From contig CALVPU010000243.1 of assembly GCA_944353735.1 (NCBI GenBank), positions 1 to 5,585 on the forward strand: a stretch of DNA of 5,585 nt, given 5' to 3'. The translations under genes and the position numbers were made by a program. Shown one piece after another: positions 1 through 5,582 of the stretch. The notes beneath the pieces were generated by a model. The model worked only from the letters and a program-made list of their open reading frames with translations. It searched no databases and was not told the origin of the DNA. The DNA is from an uncultured Eubacteriales bacterium (GTDB taxonomy: Bacteria; Bacillota; Clostridia; Christensenellales; Aristaeellaceae). The first letter of the stretch is position 1. Every line of letters begins with the position of its first letter.

Positions 1-72
1 ATGGGGAACCATTCCGCGCGAAGGTGTGGGTTGGGAGCCTCACACATCCTGTGCGCCTGCCGCATAACCTCC

Positions 73-104
73 GAACCCTTCCGCGTGAAGGCGCGGCTTG
101 GGAG
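73..104 (+). repeat. Divergent internal CRISPR repeat (copy 2)
   Basis: This copy differs from the other three intact copies at repeat positions 6, 14, 20, 22 and 25. The change at position 6 (A to C) removes the bulge in the predicted stem, giving an uninterrupted CCTTC/GAAGG pairing. It lies inside the array, not at the end where decay is usual. Confidence 0.8.
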
Positions 105-274
105 CTACGCTGCCCGCGCGACAACCGGCGCGACACGCACGAACCATTCCGCGCGAAGGTGTGGGTTGGGAGCGACATCGGACGAATGGAAATCTTACCT
201 TGCTAGAACCATTCCGCGCGAAGGTGTGGGTTGGGAGAACGCAAACCGAGCCTCCCCGCGTTGTATCATCGTAT

Positions 275-306
275 GAAGCATTTTGCGCGAGGGCATGAGC
301 TGACAG
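275..306 (+). repeat. Decayed terminal CRISPR repeat (copy 5)
   Basis: It is 22 of 32 bases identical to the consensus without gaps, and it starts exactly where the next repeat is expected, after a 37-bp spacer. Preserved blocks include GCGCGA in the loop region and the opening GAA. A degenerate last repeat is typical of the leader-distal end of an array, so this copy marks array end and orientation. Confidence 0.65.
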
Positions 307-345
307 CGTGGCGATGCAATACACAAACCGGCCAGGGGAGGTTGC

Positions 346-717
346 AACTCTCTTTACGTCGGCTTTGTCAAGTCCATCCCCAAGGCGTTGGAAGAATCGG
401 CGAGCATTGACGGCGCTGGACCGTTCTACACGTTTTTTCGCATCGTATTCCCGCTGCTGATGCCGGTGACGGCGACGGTCGCCGCTCTGCACGTCATGTG
501 GCTGTGGAACGACTTCAACATCTCGGTTATCCTGCTGCAGCGCGACGAGGTACGCACGCTGACCATCAAGCAGTACTATTTCTTCGGCGAGCATACCGCG
601 GACTATGGTCCGGCGTTTGCGGCGTCCATATTGTGCATGATACCGGTTCTCGTGGTCTTTGTTCTGATGCAGAAGTACATCGTTGCCGGCATCTCTGCCG
701 GTGCGGTCAAGAGCTGA
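346..717 (+). pseudogene. Carbohydrate ABC transporter permease, MalG/CUT1 type, C-terminal fragment lacking its 5' half
   Basis: About 123 residues match the C-terminal half of inner-membrane permeases of the CUT1 family, which together with a partner permease, a binding protein and an ATPase import sugars. The EAA loop that docks on the ATPase is clear (ALEESASIDGAG followed by FFRIVFPLLMP). It is followed by a membrane segment ending in WLWNDF and a last membrane segment near IPVLVVFVLMQKYIV. The C-terminus (AGISAGAVKS) is intact. The family is usually about 270-300 residues, so roughly the first 150, including the early membrane helices, are missing. In frame, a stop lies at 301-303, there is no ATG, and recognisable homology begins near 346; the first usable alternative start is a TTG at 388 with no convincing ribosome binding site. 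It ends 33 bp before the kinase-glycosidase gene, in operon arrangement. Either the gene is truncated in the genome or the contig is joined wrongly just upstream. Family is certain; the pseudogene status is an inference. Confidence 0.85.
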
Positions 718-738
718 GATGCGAAGTGCCGGGAATGG

Positions 739-744
739 AAGGTG
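739..744 (+). promoter_or_regulatory. Ribosome binding site of the kinase-glycosidase gene
   Basis: AAGGTG lies 6 bases before the ATG at 751. This favours that ATG over the in-frame GTG at 742, which overlaps the site itself. Confidence 0.65.
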
Positions 745-750
745 AGACAA

Positions 751-3255
751 ATGCTGGACATCATTGGAATGGGGCGCCCGGTCAAGGACCTGCTGGTCGC
801 CGTGGACGACGTTCCGCAGGGGGACGAGGCGTGCTTCGCCAAGGGCCTGAGCAGCCAGAGCGGCGGCAAGGTCGCCTCTGCCGTCGTTGCAGCGGCGCGG
901 CAGGGTATGCGCTGCGGCATGTACGCTTCGCTGGGCGACGACGCCAAGGGTAGGTTTTGTCGGGAAGATCTCGAGCGGCACGGCGTGGATGTGTCGCACG
1001 TGACGCTCAATCCCGGCAAGACGAGCCCGTTCTGTCTGAGCATCGCGGAAACGTCGACGCAGACGCGCCGCTTTATCGGCGATGCGGGCACCGCGCCGAT
1101 GCTCGCGGCGGAGGAATTGGACTACGGTTATCTGGCATCGGCGAAGCTGCTCCACTTGGAGAACGGAGATCCCGCGAGCCACGCGGCGGCGACGTTCGCC
1201 CGCGGCAGGGGGATCGTCACCTCCATGGACGCGGACATGTACGCGCCGCGGATTCAGGAAATGGAGCCGCTGATCGACCTGTTCATCGCCTCGGCGTTCT
1301 ACGTGCAGGGCAGGTTCCCTGGCGAGAGCCCCGAGACGGCAGTGTGCAGGCTGTCCGATGCCGGCTGCAAGGTGGCGATCGTGACGCTGGGTGCCAGAGG
1401 ACTGGTGGGATGTACACAGGGCGAGCGCTTTGCGCTGCCTGCGTTCAGCGGCCTCGAAGTGCTGGACACGACGGGCGCCGGAGACGTATTTCATGGCGGC
1501 TTTATCAGCGCGTGGCTGTGGGGCTGGACGCCGGTCGAGTGTGCCCGCTACGCCTCGGCGGTGGCGTACCTTGCGCCCATCGACACGCCTTACCCCAGCG
1601 CCGATGGCGCAAAGCTGCTGCTCAGCTTGGATCAAAAGATGCTGCTCGTCCCCTATGACAACGACATGTGGGTTCGCTATGAGTCTACACCGCCGCGTCC
1701 GGGACGGACGAGCTACGATGTGACCGCCATCTACGACGAGGACAGCCGCAATGCGCTGATCATCGGTGCGCTGGACCACCTCGTCTGGAAGAACGCGATC
1801 GCGTGGTCGGGCGTGGACGCCCGCAGCGTAACGGCGTTTTGCGGCGCGGCAGACTGGGCGACGCACGATTTTGTGCCGCACGGCTGTGTCAGGGGACCGC
1901 GGGTCGAATCCTCGCGCTTTATGATGTGCTGGTGCGACGATGTTCGCGAGGGCATGGAGTGCTTTGCGGACCAGTGCGCCCGGGTCCGTCCCGCCATGCC
2001 GTGGCACGGCGGCGTCCCCTTTGGCTTCAACACGTTTTCGGGAATGGGCGGCGCACTCACGCTGGACAACTGGCAGCGCGCGGGCGACCTGATCCATCAG
2101 GAACTGGATAGTTTCAACGACGCTGATGGCGTCACCTACATCAACCTCGACGCCTACTTTAACCAGGACGAGGCGCGCATCGCGGACATGGTTCGGGCAT
2201 TCCATGCCCGTGGGCAGAAGGCGGGCACCTACGCCGCGCCATTCATCGCTCATAAGCGACTGAAGCTGGATCAGGAACTGATGGGCGGTACGGGTTGTAC
2301 TTATCGCGACCTGCTCCTCAAAGACGAGCGAGGTCGACCGCTGCCCGCGCCGGACGGCCTGATGCCCCTCGATGTCACGCACCCCGCATGGGAGGCCCAT
2401 ATCCGCGCACTAATCCAAAAGGTGATCGCCATGGGGTTCGACTACCTCAAGATCGACTTTCTTTCCCATGGCGGCATGGAGGGCGTACATGCCGACCGCA
2501 ACTGCATGACGGGGCGCATGGCACTTGTGCACGGCTACGAGGTCATCTGCGACGAGCTTGCCAAGTCGCCGCGCCCGATTTTTCTCAGCCTGTCCATCGC
2601 GCCCATTTTCCCCCATGGCTACGGTCATGCCCGTCGCTGCTGCTGCGATTCGTTCGGTCACATCGAGGATGTCCGCTATGTGCTCAACGCGCTGAACTTC
2701 TCGTGGTGGATCAGCGGACGGCTCTATGCTTACAATGACCCGGACCACATCGTGCTGTACAACTCGGTCATCGACGGGCGTGGTCCGACGCGCTTTGAGG
2801 AGGCGCGCTCGCGCTACAACGCCGCCGCCATTTCCGGTACGGTCATGCTGCTGAGCGACAACTTTGGTCCCGACGGCGACGCGCAGGCCATCGCCTGCGC
2901 GGTATCCCGCGCGCGGGCACTTGCCCAGAACCCAGAGATCAACGCCATCGCCCGCCGGGGCAAATCCTTCCGCCCGGTTGAGCTGCGCGATGGCACCGCG
3001 TGTGCCTACGTCGGCGGCGATGCCGGCGCGCCATGCGCCGCGCTGTTCAACTTCTCCCGCAGCCCGCAGACTGTCGCGATTTCCGCCGCCCGTGCGGGGC
3101 TGCCCGCCGAAGGCGTGGTCAAAGACCTCAATCGCGGCGTCTCGTGGCACTATCGGGAAACGATTGCGGCGGCGTTGCCACCGATGGATTCCGCCATACT
3201 GGTATGGCAGAGCGAAATGCCTGCCGGACCGTGCGATTGCGAGTTGCACAGCTGA
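751..3255 (+). CDS. Fused PfkB-family sugar kinase and GH27/GH36-like (alpha-galactosidase clan) glycosidase
   Basis: One uninterrupted 834-residue frame. Residues 1 to about 275 are a PfkB/ribokinase-type carbohydrate kinase: SGGKVASA near residues 37-44 (substrate/Gly-Gly motif), VTLGARG at 211-217, and DTTGAGD ending at the catalytic base Asp245. Residues from about 285 to the end resemble the GH27/GH36 clan: VPYDNDMW at 300-307, GFNTFS at 425-430 opening the barrel, YLKID with Lys567 and candidate nucleophile Asp569, a DSFG segment with candidate acid/base Asp633, and NDPD at 662-665. A C-terminal beta-sandwich-like region follows from about 735. No signal peptide is seen, so it should act in the cytoplasm on an imported galactoside-like sugar, hydrolysing it and phosphorylating a product; the real substrate cannot be read from the sequence. 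The kinase stops about 25-30 residues short of the usual end, and the glycosidase lacks most of the N-terminal domain expected in GH36-like relatives. The fusion is unusual and may come from a deletion or an assembly error. Domain calls are firm; fusion as a working protein is not. Confidence 0.85.
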   Translation: MLDIIGMGRPVKDLLVAVDDVPQGDEACFAKGLSSQSGGKVASAVVAAARQGMRCGMYASLGDDAKGRFCREDLERHGVDVSHVTLNPGKTSPFCLSIAETSTQTRRFIGDAGTAPMLAAEELDYGYLASAKLLHLENGDPASHAAATFARGRGIVTSMDADMYAPRIQEMEPLIDLFIASAFYVQGRFPGESPETAVCRLSDAGCKVAIVTLGARGLVGCTQGERFALPAFSGLEVLDTTGAGDVFHGGFISAWLWGWTPVECARYASAVAYLAPIDTPYPSADGAKLLLSLDQKMLLVPYDNDMWVRYESTPPRPGRTSYDVTAIYDEDSRNALIIGALDHLVWKNAIAWSGVDARSVTAFCGAADWATHDFVPHGCVRGPRVESSRFMMCWCDDVREGMECFADQCARVRPAMPWHGGVPFGFNTFSGMGGALTLDNWQRAGDLIHQELDSFNDADGVTYINLDAYFNQDEARIADMVRAFHARGQKAGTYAAPFIAHKRLKLDQELMGGTGCTYRDLLLKDERGRPLPAPDGLMPLDVTHPAWEAHIRALIQKVIAMGFDYLKIDFLSHGGMEGVHADRNCMTGRMALVHGYEVICDELAKSPRPIFLSLSIAPIFPHGYGHARRCCCDSFGHIEDVRYVLNALNFSWWISGRLYAYNDPDHIVLYNSVIDGRGPTRFEEARSRYNAAAISGTVMLLSDNFGPDGDAQAIACAVSRARALAQNPEINAIARRGKSFRPVELRDGTACAYVGGDAGAPCAALFNFSRSPQTVAISAARAGLPAEGVVKDLNRGVSWHYRETIAAALPPMDSAILVWQSEMPAGPCDCELHS

Positions 3256-3261
3256 AAAGAC

Positions 3262-3268
3262 AAGGAGG
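3262..3268 (+). promoter_or_regulatory. Ribosome binding site of the MBL-fold gene
   Basis: AAGGAGG sits 7 bases before the ATG at 3276. It fixes this start against longer upstream readings in the same frame that would overlap the glycosidase gene. Confidence 0.8.
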
Positions 3269-3275
3269 CATAGCG

Positions 3276-4106
3276 ATGAACAAGTATCCCATCGTCCGCC
3301 TGCCGGACGACGAGCCCTACCGCTGGTGGAAGCTCTATCCCGATACGATCGTCATCCATTACGGCGAAGCGCTGGACACGTTTCTGCTCCTCGGAGACGA
3401 AAAGGCGTTGTTGATTGACACCGCCTACGGTCGCGGCGACTTTCCCAATATCGTCGAAGAGCTGCGCGAGGGTCGCGAACTGATGGTGGTCAACACTCAC
3501 GGTCACTACGACCATACAGGCGGCAATCCCTTTTTCCGCAAGGTCTACATGCACGAGAATGCGAAAAAGTACTGCCGCAAGGCATTTTCCCCGGTCGATC
3601 CCGCGTGGTTTGCCAACATGCCCTATCCGGACTACGAGTGCGTGGCGGTCGGCGACGGCTACATGTTCGAGTTGGGGAACCGCCAAGTCGAGGTGCTCTA
3701 CATGCCCGCACACAGCGACAGCAGCCTGATGTTCATTGACCATCGCCGCCGGTTGCTCTTCAGCGGCGATGAATTCGACGCCGGTCAGGCCAACCTGACG
3801 GCGGCGGACAAGGTGGAGCCGTTCTACCGCAATATGCTCCGCCTGCAGTCGCGCGCGGACGAATTCGACTTCATCATGCCCAACCACAATGGTTGCCCGG
3901 TGTGCAAGGACTATCTGGACGATTTCGCAACCGCCGCGCGGCACGTGCTGGAGGGCAGACCCGACGTGGTCAGCCGCGAAGGATTGCCCGCTTATAAGCT
4001 CGGATTTGCGCCGCAGATTGTTCGCGTTCAGGTGGGGCAGAGCTGCATCAACTATCCGCCTTCCGGCATTGAGGATGCGCGTCACCTCTACAGCGGAACG
4101 GACTGA
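3276..4106 (+). CDS. Metallo-beta-lactamase-fold hydrolase
   Basis: A 276-residue cytoplasmic protein with a full MBL metal site: THGHYDH at 74-80 (His75, His77, Asp79, His80), His146 in PAHSDSS, Asp165 in FSGDEFD and His204 in MPNHNG. This is the two-metal pattern of glyoxalase II, lactonases and related hydrolases, not diagnostic of antibiotic resistance. The N-terminal strand segment containing TFLLLGDEKALLIDTAYG is typical of the fold. Length fits a single-domain family member with a C-terminal extension of about 70 residues after the last metal ligand. It begins 20 bp after the kinase-glycosidase stop, so it is probably co-transcribed. In a sugar operon it might open a sugar lactone or hydrolyse an ester or phosphorylated intermediate, but this is inferred from position only. 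No specific substrate is recognisable. Confidence 0.9.
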   Translation: MNKYPIVRLPDDEPYRWWKLYPDTIVIHYGEALDTFLLLGDEKALLIDTAYGRGDFPNIVEELREGRELMVVNTHGHYDHTGGNPFFRKVYMHENAKKYCRKAFSPVDPAWFANMPYPDYECVAVGDGYMFELGNRQVEVLYMPAHSDSSLMFIDHRRRLLFSGDEFDAGQANLTAADKVEPFYRNMLRLQSRADEFDFIMPNHNGCPVCKDYLDDFATAARHVLEGRPDVVSREGLPAYKLGFAPQIVRVQVGQSCINYPPSGIEDARHLYSGTD

Positions 4107-4147
4107 CGCGCCGCCGCAAGGCCGCAGCGAATCAACCGCCCACAAAC

Positions 4148-4190
4148 GAGCCCGGAGCGCCCGCCAATCACAGGGCAGCGCTCCGGGCTC
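4148..4190 (+). terminator. Strong hairpin after the operon, probable terminator without a T-run
   Basis: A perfect 13-bp inverted repeat (4148-4160 with 4178-4190, arms GAGCCCGGAGCGC and its complement) encloses a 17-nt loop, 41 bp after the MBL-fold stop codon and between convergent genes. Neither side has a run of T, so a classical intrinsic terminator is not proven. Position and strength suggest it ends or protects the operon transcript. Confidence 0.5.
4156..4186 (+). repeat. GC-rich intergenic repeat, copy 1
   Basis: A 31-bp unit with core CCAATCAC followed by GGGC, matching 28 of 31 bases of a second copy at 4271-4301. Both copies have self-complementary ends. This copy forms the loop and inner stem of the 4148-4190 hairpin. 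A part of it, CAGGGCAGCGCT (4171-4182), recurs exactly at 4199-4210. Confidence 0.65.
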
Positions 4191-4270
4191 GCGGCATGCA
4201 GGGCAGCGCTTGCGTTCACGGCGCACAGGACGGGGTGCGCTGTGAATCGGTGACCACAGAACAAGCTCGC

Positions 4271-4301
4271 AGCGCCCACCAATCACGGGGCGGCGCTCCG
4301 G
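4271..4301 (+). repeat. GC-rich intergenic repeat, copy 2
   Basis: Same 31-bp unit as at 4156-4186, 115 bp further on, with three transition differences. Its own stem is shorter (GCGCC at 4272-4276 with GGCGC at 4292-4296). It lies 78 bp downstream of the stop of the - strand dehydrogenase gene, where it could act as that gene's 3' end structure. Confidence 0.6.
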
Positions 4302-4378
4302 CGCGCCACGGCGGTTTTGACCGGAGAGCGGTTGCGGTTTTCGCGGAAGTTCAATGGACTTGAATGGACAAATACCGC

Positions 4379-5089
4379 TCAGCGCGGTGCTTCCAGCGTC
4401 CAGCCGGAATCGCCGTGATAGATCATCTGGCGGGTCATGCCACCGTCGATGCAGATGTTTTCGCCGTCGATGAAACCCGCCTTATCCGAGCAGAGGAACA
4501 GCGCCATGTGCGCGATGTCCAGCGGATTGCCCACGCGCCCTGCCGGGTGCTGCCGCGCGTCCGGTCCGCTGTATTCGGCAAACGTCGTGTCGATCCAGCC
4601 CGGCGAGATGGAATTGACGCGCACCTTCCCCGCCAGAGTGACGGCGAGCGCATGGGTCAGCGCGGCGATGCCGCCCTTCGCGGCGGCGTAGCTTTCCGTC
4701 TGCGGCTGACTCATGCGGTCGCGCGACGAGGAAATGTTTACGATCGCCGCGCCCGGCGCGAAGTGGGGAAGAAACAGCTTCGTCAGATAAAACGGCGCCG
4801 TCACCCCCACGCGCAGCGCGCGGTTGAACTCCGCGTAGCTGCACGCGTCGATGCCCTTCATCAGCGGCGGCGCGTTGTTGATCAGGTAATCCACGCGACC
4901 GTGCTCCGCGACGACCTTCTCCGCGAAGCGCCGCAGCGCCGTCTCGTCCCCGACGTCGCCGACAAAGAAGTCGTTGTCCTGCTTGTCGATTGTGCAGACC
5001 GCCGCTCCGCACTTTGCGAACGCTTCGGCAATGCAGCGACCGATTCCGTGCGCGCCGCCCGTGATTGCCACGACCTTTCCCGAGAACAT
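4379..5089 (-). CDS. Short-chain dehydrogenase/reductase (SDR), NAD-type
   Basis: A 236-residue classical SDR, normal in length. The Rossmann motif TGGAHGIG is at 10-17. Asp35 at the end of the second strand is the usual sign of NAD(H) rather than NADP(H) preference. DVGD at 45-48, NNA at 71-73, Ser120-122 and the catalytic pair Tyr134/Lys138 (YAAAK) follow, then SPGWIDT at 162-168. The conserved helix that normally carries the catalytic Asn (as in RVNVTAP) reads RVGVTAP, with Gly95 in its place. The NNAG motif reads NNAP. I believe a related SDR group in Firmicutes shares the RVGVTAP form, from memory only. The C-terminal segment (IDGGMTRQMIYHGDSGWTL) is typical of that group. The substrate is unknown; an alcohol or sugar oxidation is plausible next to the sugar operon, but it is convergent with it and has its own promoter. 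The start is set by GGGAGG 8 bases upstream. Confidence 0.93.
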   Translation of the reverse strand: MFSGKVVAITGGAHGIGRCIAEAFAKCGAAVCTIDKQDNDFFVGDVGDETALRRFAEKVVAEHGRVDYLINNAPPLMKGIDACSYAEFNRALRVGVTAPFYLTKLFLPHFAPGAAIVNISSSRDRMSQPQTESYAAAKGGIAALTHALAVTLAGKVRVNSISPGWIDTTFAEYSGPDARQHPAGRVGNPLDIAHMALFLCSDKAGFIDGENICIDGGMTRQMIYHGDSGWTLEAPR

Positions 5090-5097
5090 GCTTATCG

Positions 5098-5103
5098 CCT
5101 CCC
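5098..5103 (-). promoter_or_regulatory. Ribosome binding site of the SDR gene
   Basis: GGGAGG on the - strand, 8 bases before the start codon at 5089, supports that start. Confidence 0.75.
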
Positions 5104-5112
5104 TCTTTCACC

Positions 5113-5121
5113 ATTATAGCA
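5113..5121 (-). promoter_or_regulatory. Extended -10 promoter of the SDR gene
   Basis: TGCTATAAT on the - strand is a perfect -10 hexamer with the TG extension. No good -35 is present at 17 bp (TGGCAA, 3 of 6), which suits an extended -10 promoter. The predicted start point near 5106 would leave a leader of about 17 bases containing the ribosome binding site. Confidence 0.7.
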
Positions 5122-5343
5122 TCCCCGACGGCGATTTGCCATCCAATATTCGCAGATTGTGCGGCGGAGCAGGACAGCGTGGCGCGCCGCCCTGCCGCCT
5201 GCGCGATCAGATCGGAAAACCAGCGCGCTTGCGCCGTCTCGCGAATGAACGAACGCGGGAAAGCGCAAACAGCCGGCGGCACTGCACGGCAATGACGGAC
5301 TCCGCCGCCGGAGGACAATGCGCAGAACTGATGCGTCCAGCCC

Positions 5344-5372
5344 TTGAAACCGTTCGACGAAAATGGTATACT
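5344..5372 (+). promoter_or_regulatory. Near-consensus housekeeping promoter pointing right
   Basis: TTGAAA (5344-5349) and TATACT (5367-5372) are separated by 17 bp, each one mismatch from the sigma-70/sigma-A consensus. A TG precedes the -10 with one base between (extended -10). The start point would be near 5379. No gene follows within the window, so it drives either an RNA or a gene beyond 5585. Confidence 0.7.
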
Positions 5373-5381
5373 GAGTATGCC
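5365..5381. promoter_or_regulatory. Candidate operator overlapping the -10 and start point
   Basis: An inverted repeat centred on 5373, with perfect inner arms ATACT/AGTAT. Extended to 8 bases per arm, only one pair fails. A site here could let a dimeric repressor block the promoter, but part of the symmetry comes from the -10 itself. Confidence 0.3.
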
Positions 5382-5459
5382 GCGCGCCTTTCCCCCTCGC
5401 GAGAGAGCGCCGCGCACAATGCGCAAGAGATAAGCCAACCACGGCAAACGCCTGCGGCA

Positions 5460-5490
5460 GTGAATCCCGCCGCCGTCCGGCGGGATTCAC
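5460..5490 (+). repeat. Hairpin A, 13-bp stem
   Basis: Arms 5460-5472 (GTGAATCCCGCCG) and 5478-5490 pair perfectly around a 5-nt loop. It is about 80 bases after the predicted start of the 5344 promoter. No T-run follows, so it is not a classical terminator. Confidence 0.7.
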
Positions 5491-5526
5491 CCCGGGTAGA
5501 AACGCAAACCCTCACATCCACCCACC

Positions 5527-5547
5527 GCGGCGCGCGCAGCGCGCCGC
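5527..5547 (+). repeat. Hairpin B, 9-bp GC stem
   Basis: GCGGCGCGC (5527-5535) pairs with 5539-5547 around a 3-nt loop GCA. All pairs are G-C. Confidence 0.6.
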
Positions 5548-5559
5548 CGAAGCGGGATT

Positions 5560-5582
5560 CTCAAGGGGCTCAGCCCCTTGAG
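5560..5582 (+). repeat. Hairpin C, 10-bp stem at the window edge
   Basis: CTCAAGGGGC (5560-5569) pairs with GCCCCTTGAG (5573-5582) around TCA. I have the impression that similar GGGGC-AGCCCC palindromes occur between genes in some high-GC gut Clostridia, but cannot confirm it here. The window ends 3 bases later, so a following T-run cannot be judged. Confidence 0.65.

Larger units (their letters stand above)
6..306 (+). CRISPR. CRISPR array, leader-distal end, type I-C-like 32-bp repeats
   Basis: Repeats lie at 6-37, 73-104, 141-172, 206-237 and, strongly decayed, 275-306. Copies 1, 3 and 4 are identical over 32 bp, copy 2 has 5 mismatches and copy 5 has 10. The four spacers are 35, 36, 33 and 37 bp (38-72, 105-140, 173-205, 238-274) and unrelated to one another. 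The repeat can fold into a short stem (ACC, bulged A, TTC, loop CGCGC, GAA, GGT) and ends GTGGGTTGGGAG. That end lines up without gaps with the GTGGATTGAAAC/T end of known type I-C repeats, and both length and spacer size fit I-C. This similarity and the decayed copy at the right end imply transcription left to right, with the leader and newest spacers left of the window. No cas gene is visible, so the type rests on the repeat alone. More repeats probably lie upstream. Confidence 0.85.

Noticed and set aside
1..276. Open frames reading through the CRISPR repeats, + strand
   Set aside because: The repeated peptide pieces come from translating the repeats in different frames; there is no ribosome binding site and no protein family.
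342..370. TTGCAA at 342-347 as a -35 for the operon
   Set aside because: No -10-like hexamer is found at 16-18 bp, and it lies inside permease coding sequence.
742..750. GTG at 742 as start of the kinase-glycosidase gene
   Set aside because: It overlaps the ribosome binding site that is well spaced for the ATG at 751, and kinase homology begins at MLDIIGMG.
40..2400. 786-codon open frame on the - strand
   Set aside because: It is antisense to the CRISPR array, the permease fragment and the kinase-glycosidase gene. It is Arg/His/Ala-rich with no recognisable domain, a usual by-product of GC-rich coding sequence.
3000..3275. Upstream extension of the MBL-fold protein to 3000
   Set aside because: It would overlap the glycosidase in another frame, has no family match, and AAGGAGG before 3276 gives a clear start.
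3150..4286. 378-codon open frame on the - strand opposite the MBL-fold gene
   Set aside because: Antisense shadow without a domain or ribosome binding site; the + strand protein has a full metal site.
4364..5119. 251-codon open frame on the + strand opposite the SDR gene
   Set aside because: Shadow of a clear SDR; Arg-rich and unrecognisable.
5419..5433. Tiny + strand frame Met-Arg-Lys-Arg within the predicted RNA
   Set aside because: Four codons with no convincing ribosome binding site; it could arise by chance and cannot be called a leader peptide.
5092..5521. Several open frames on the - strand in the right-end gap
   Set aside because: They are low-information and Arg/Ser/Ala-rich, lack ribosome binding sites, and cross the promoters and hairpins.
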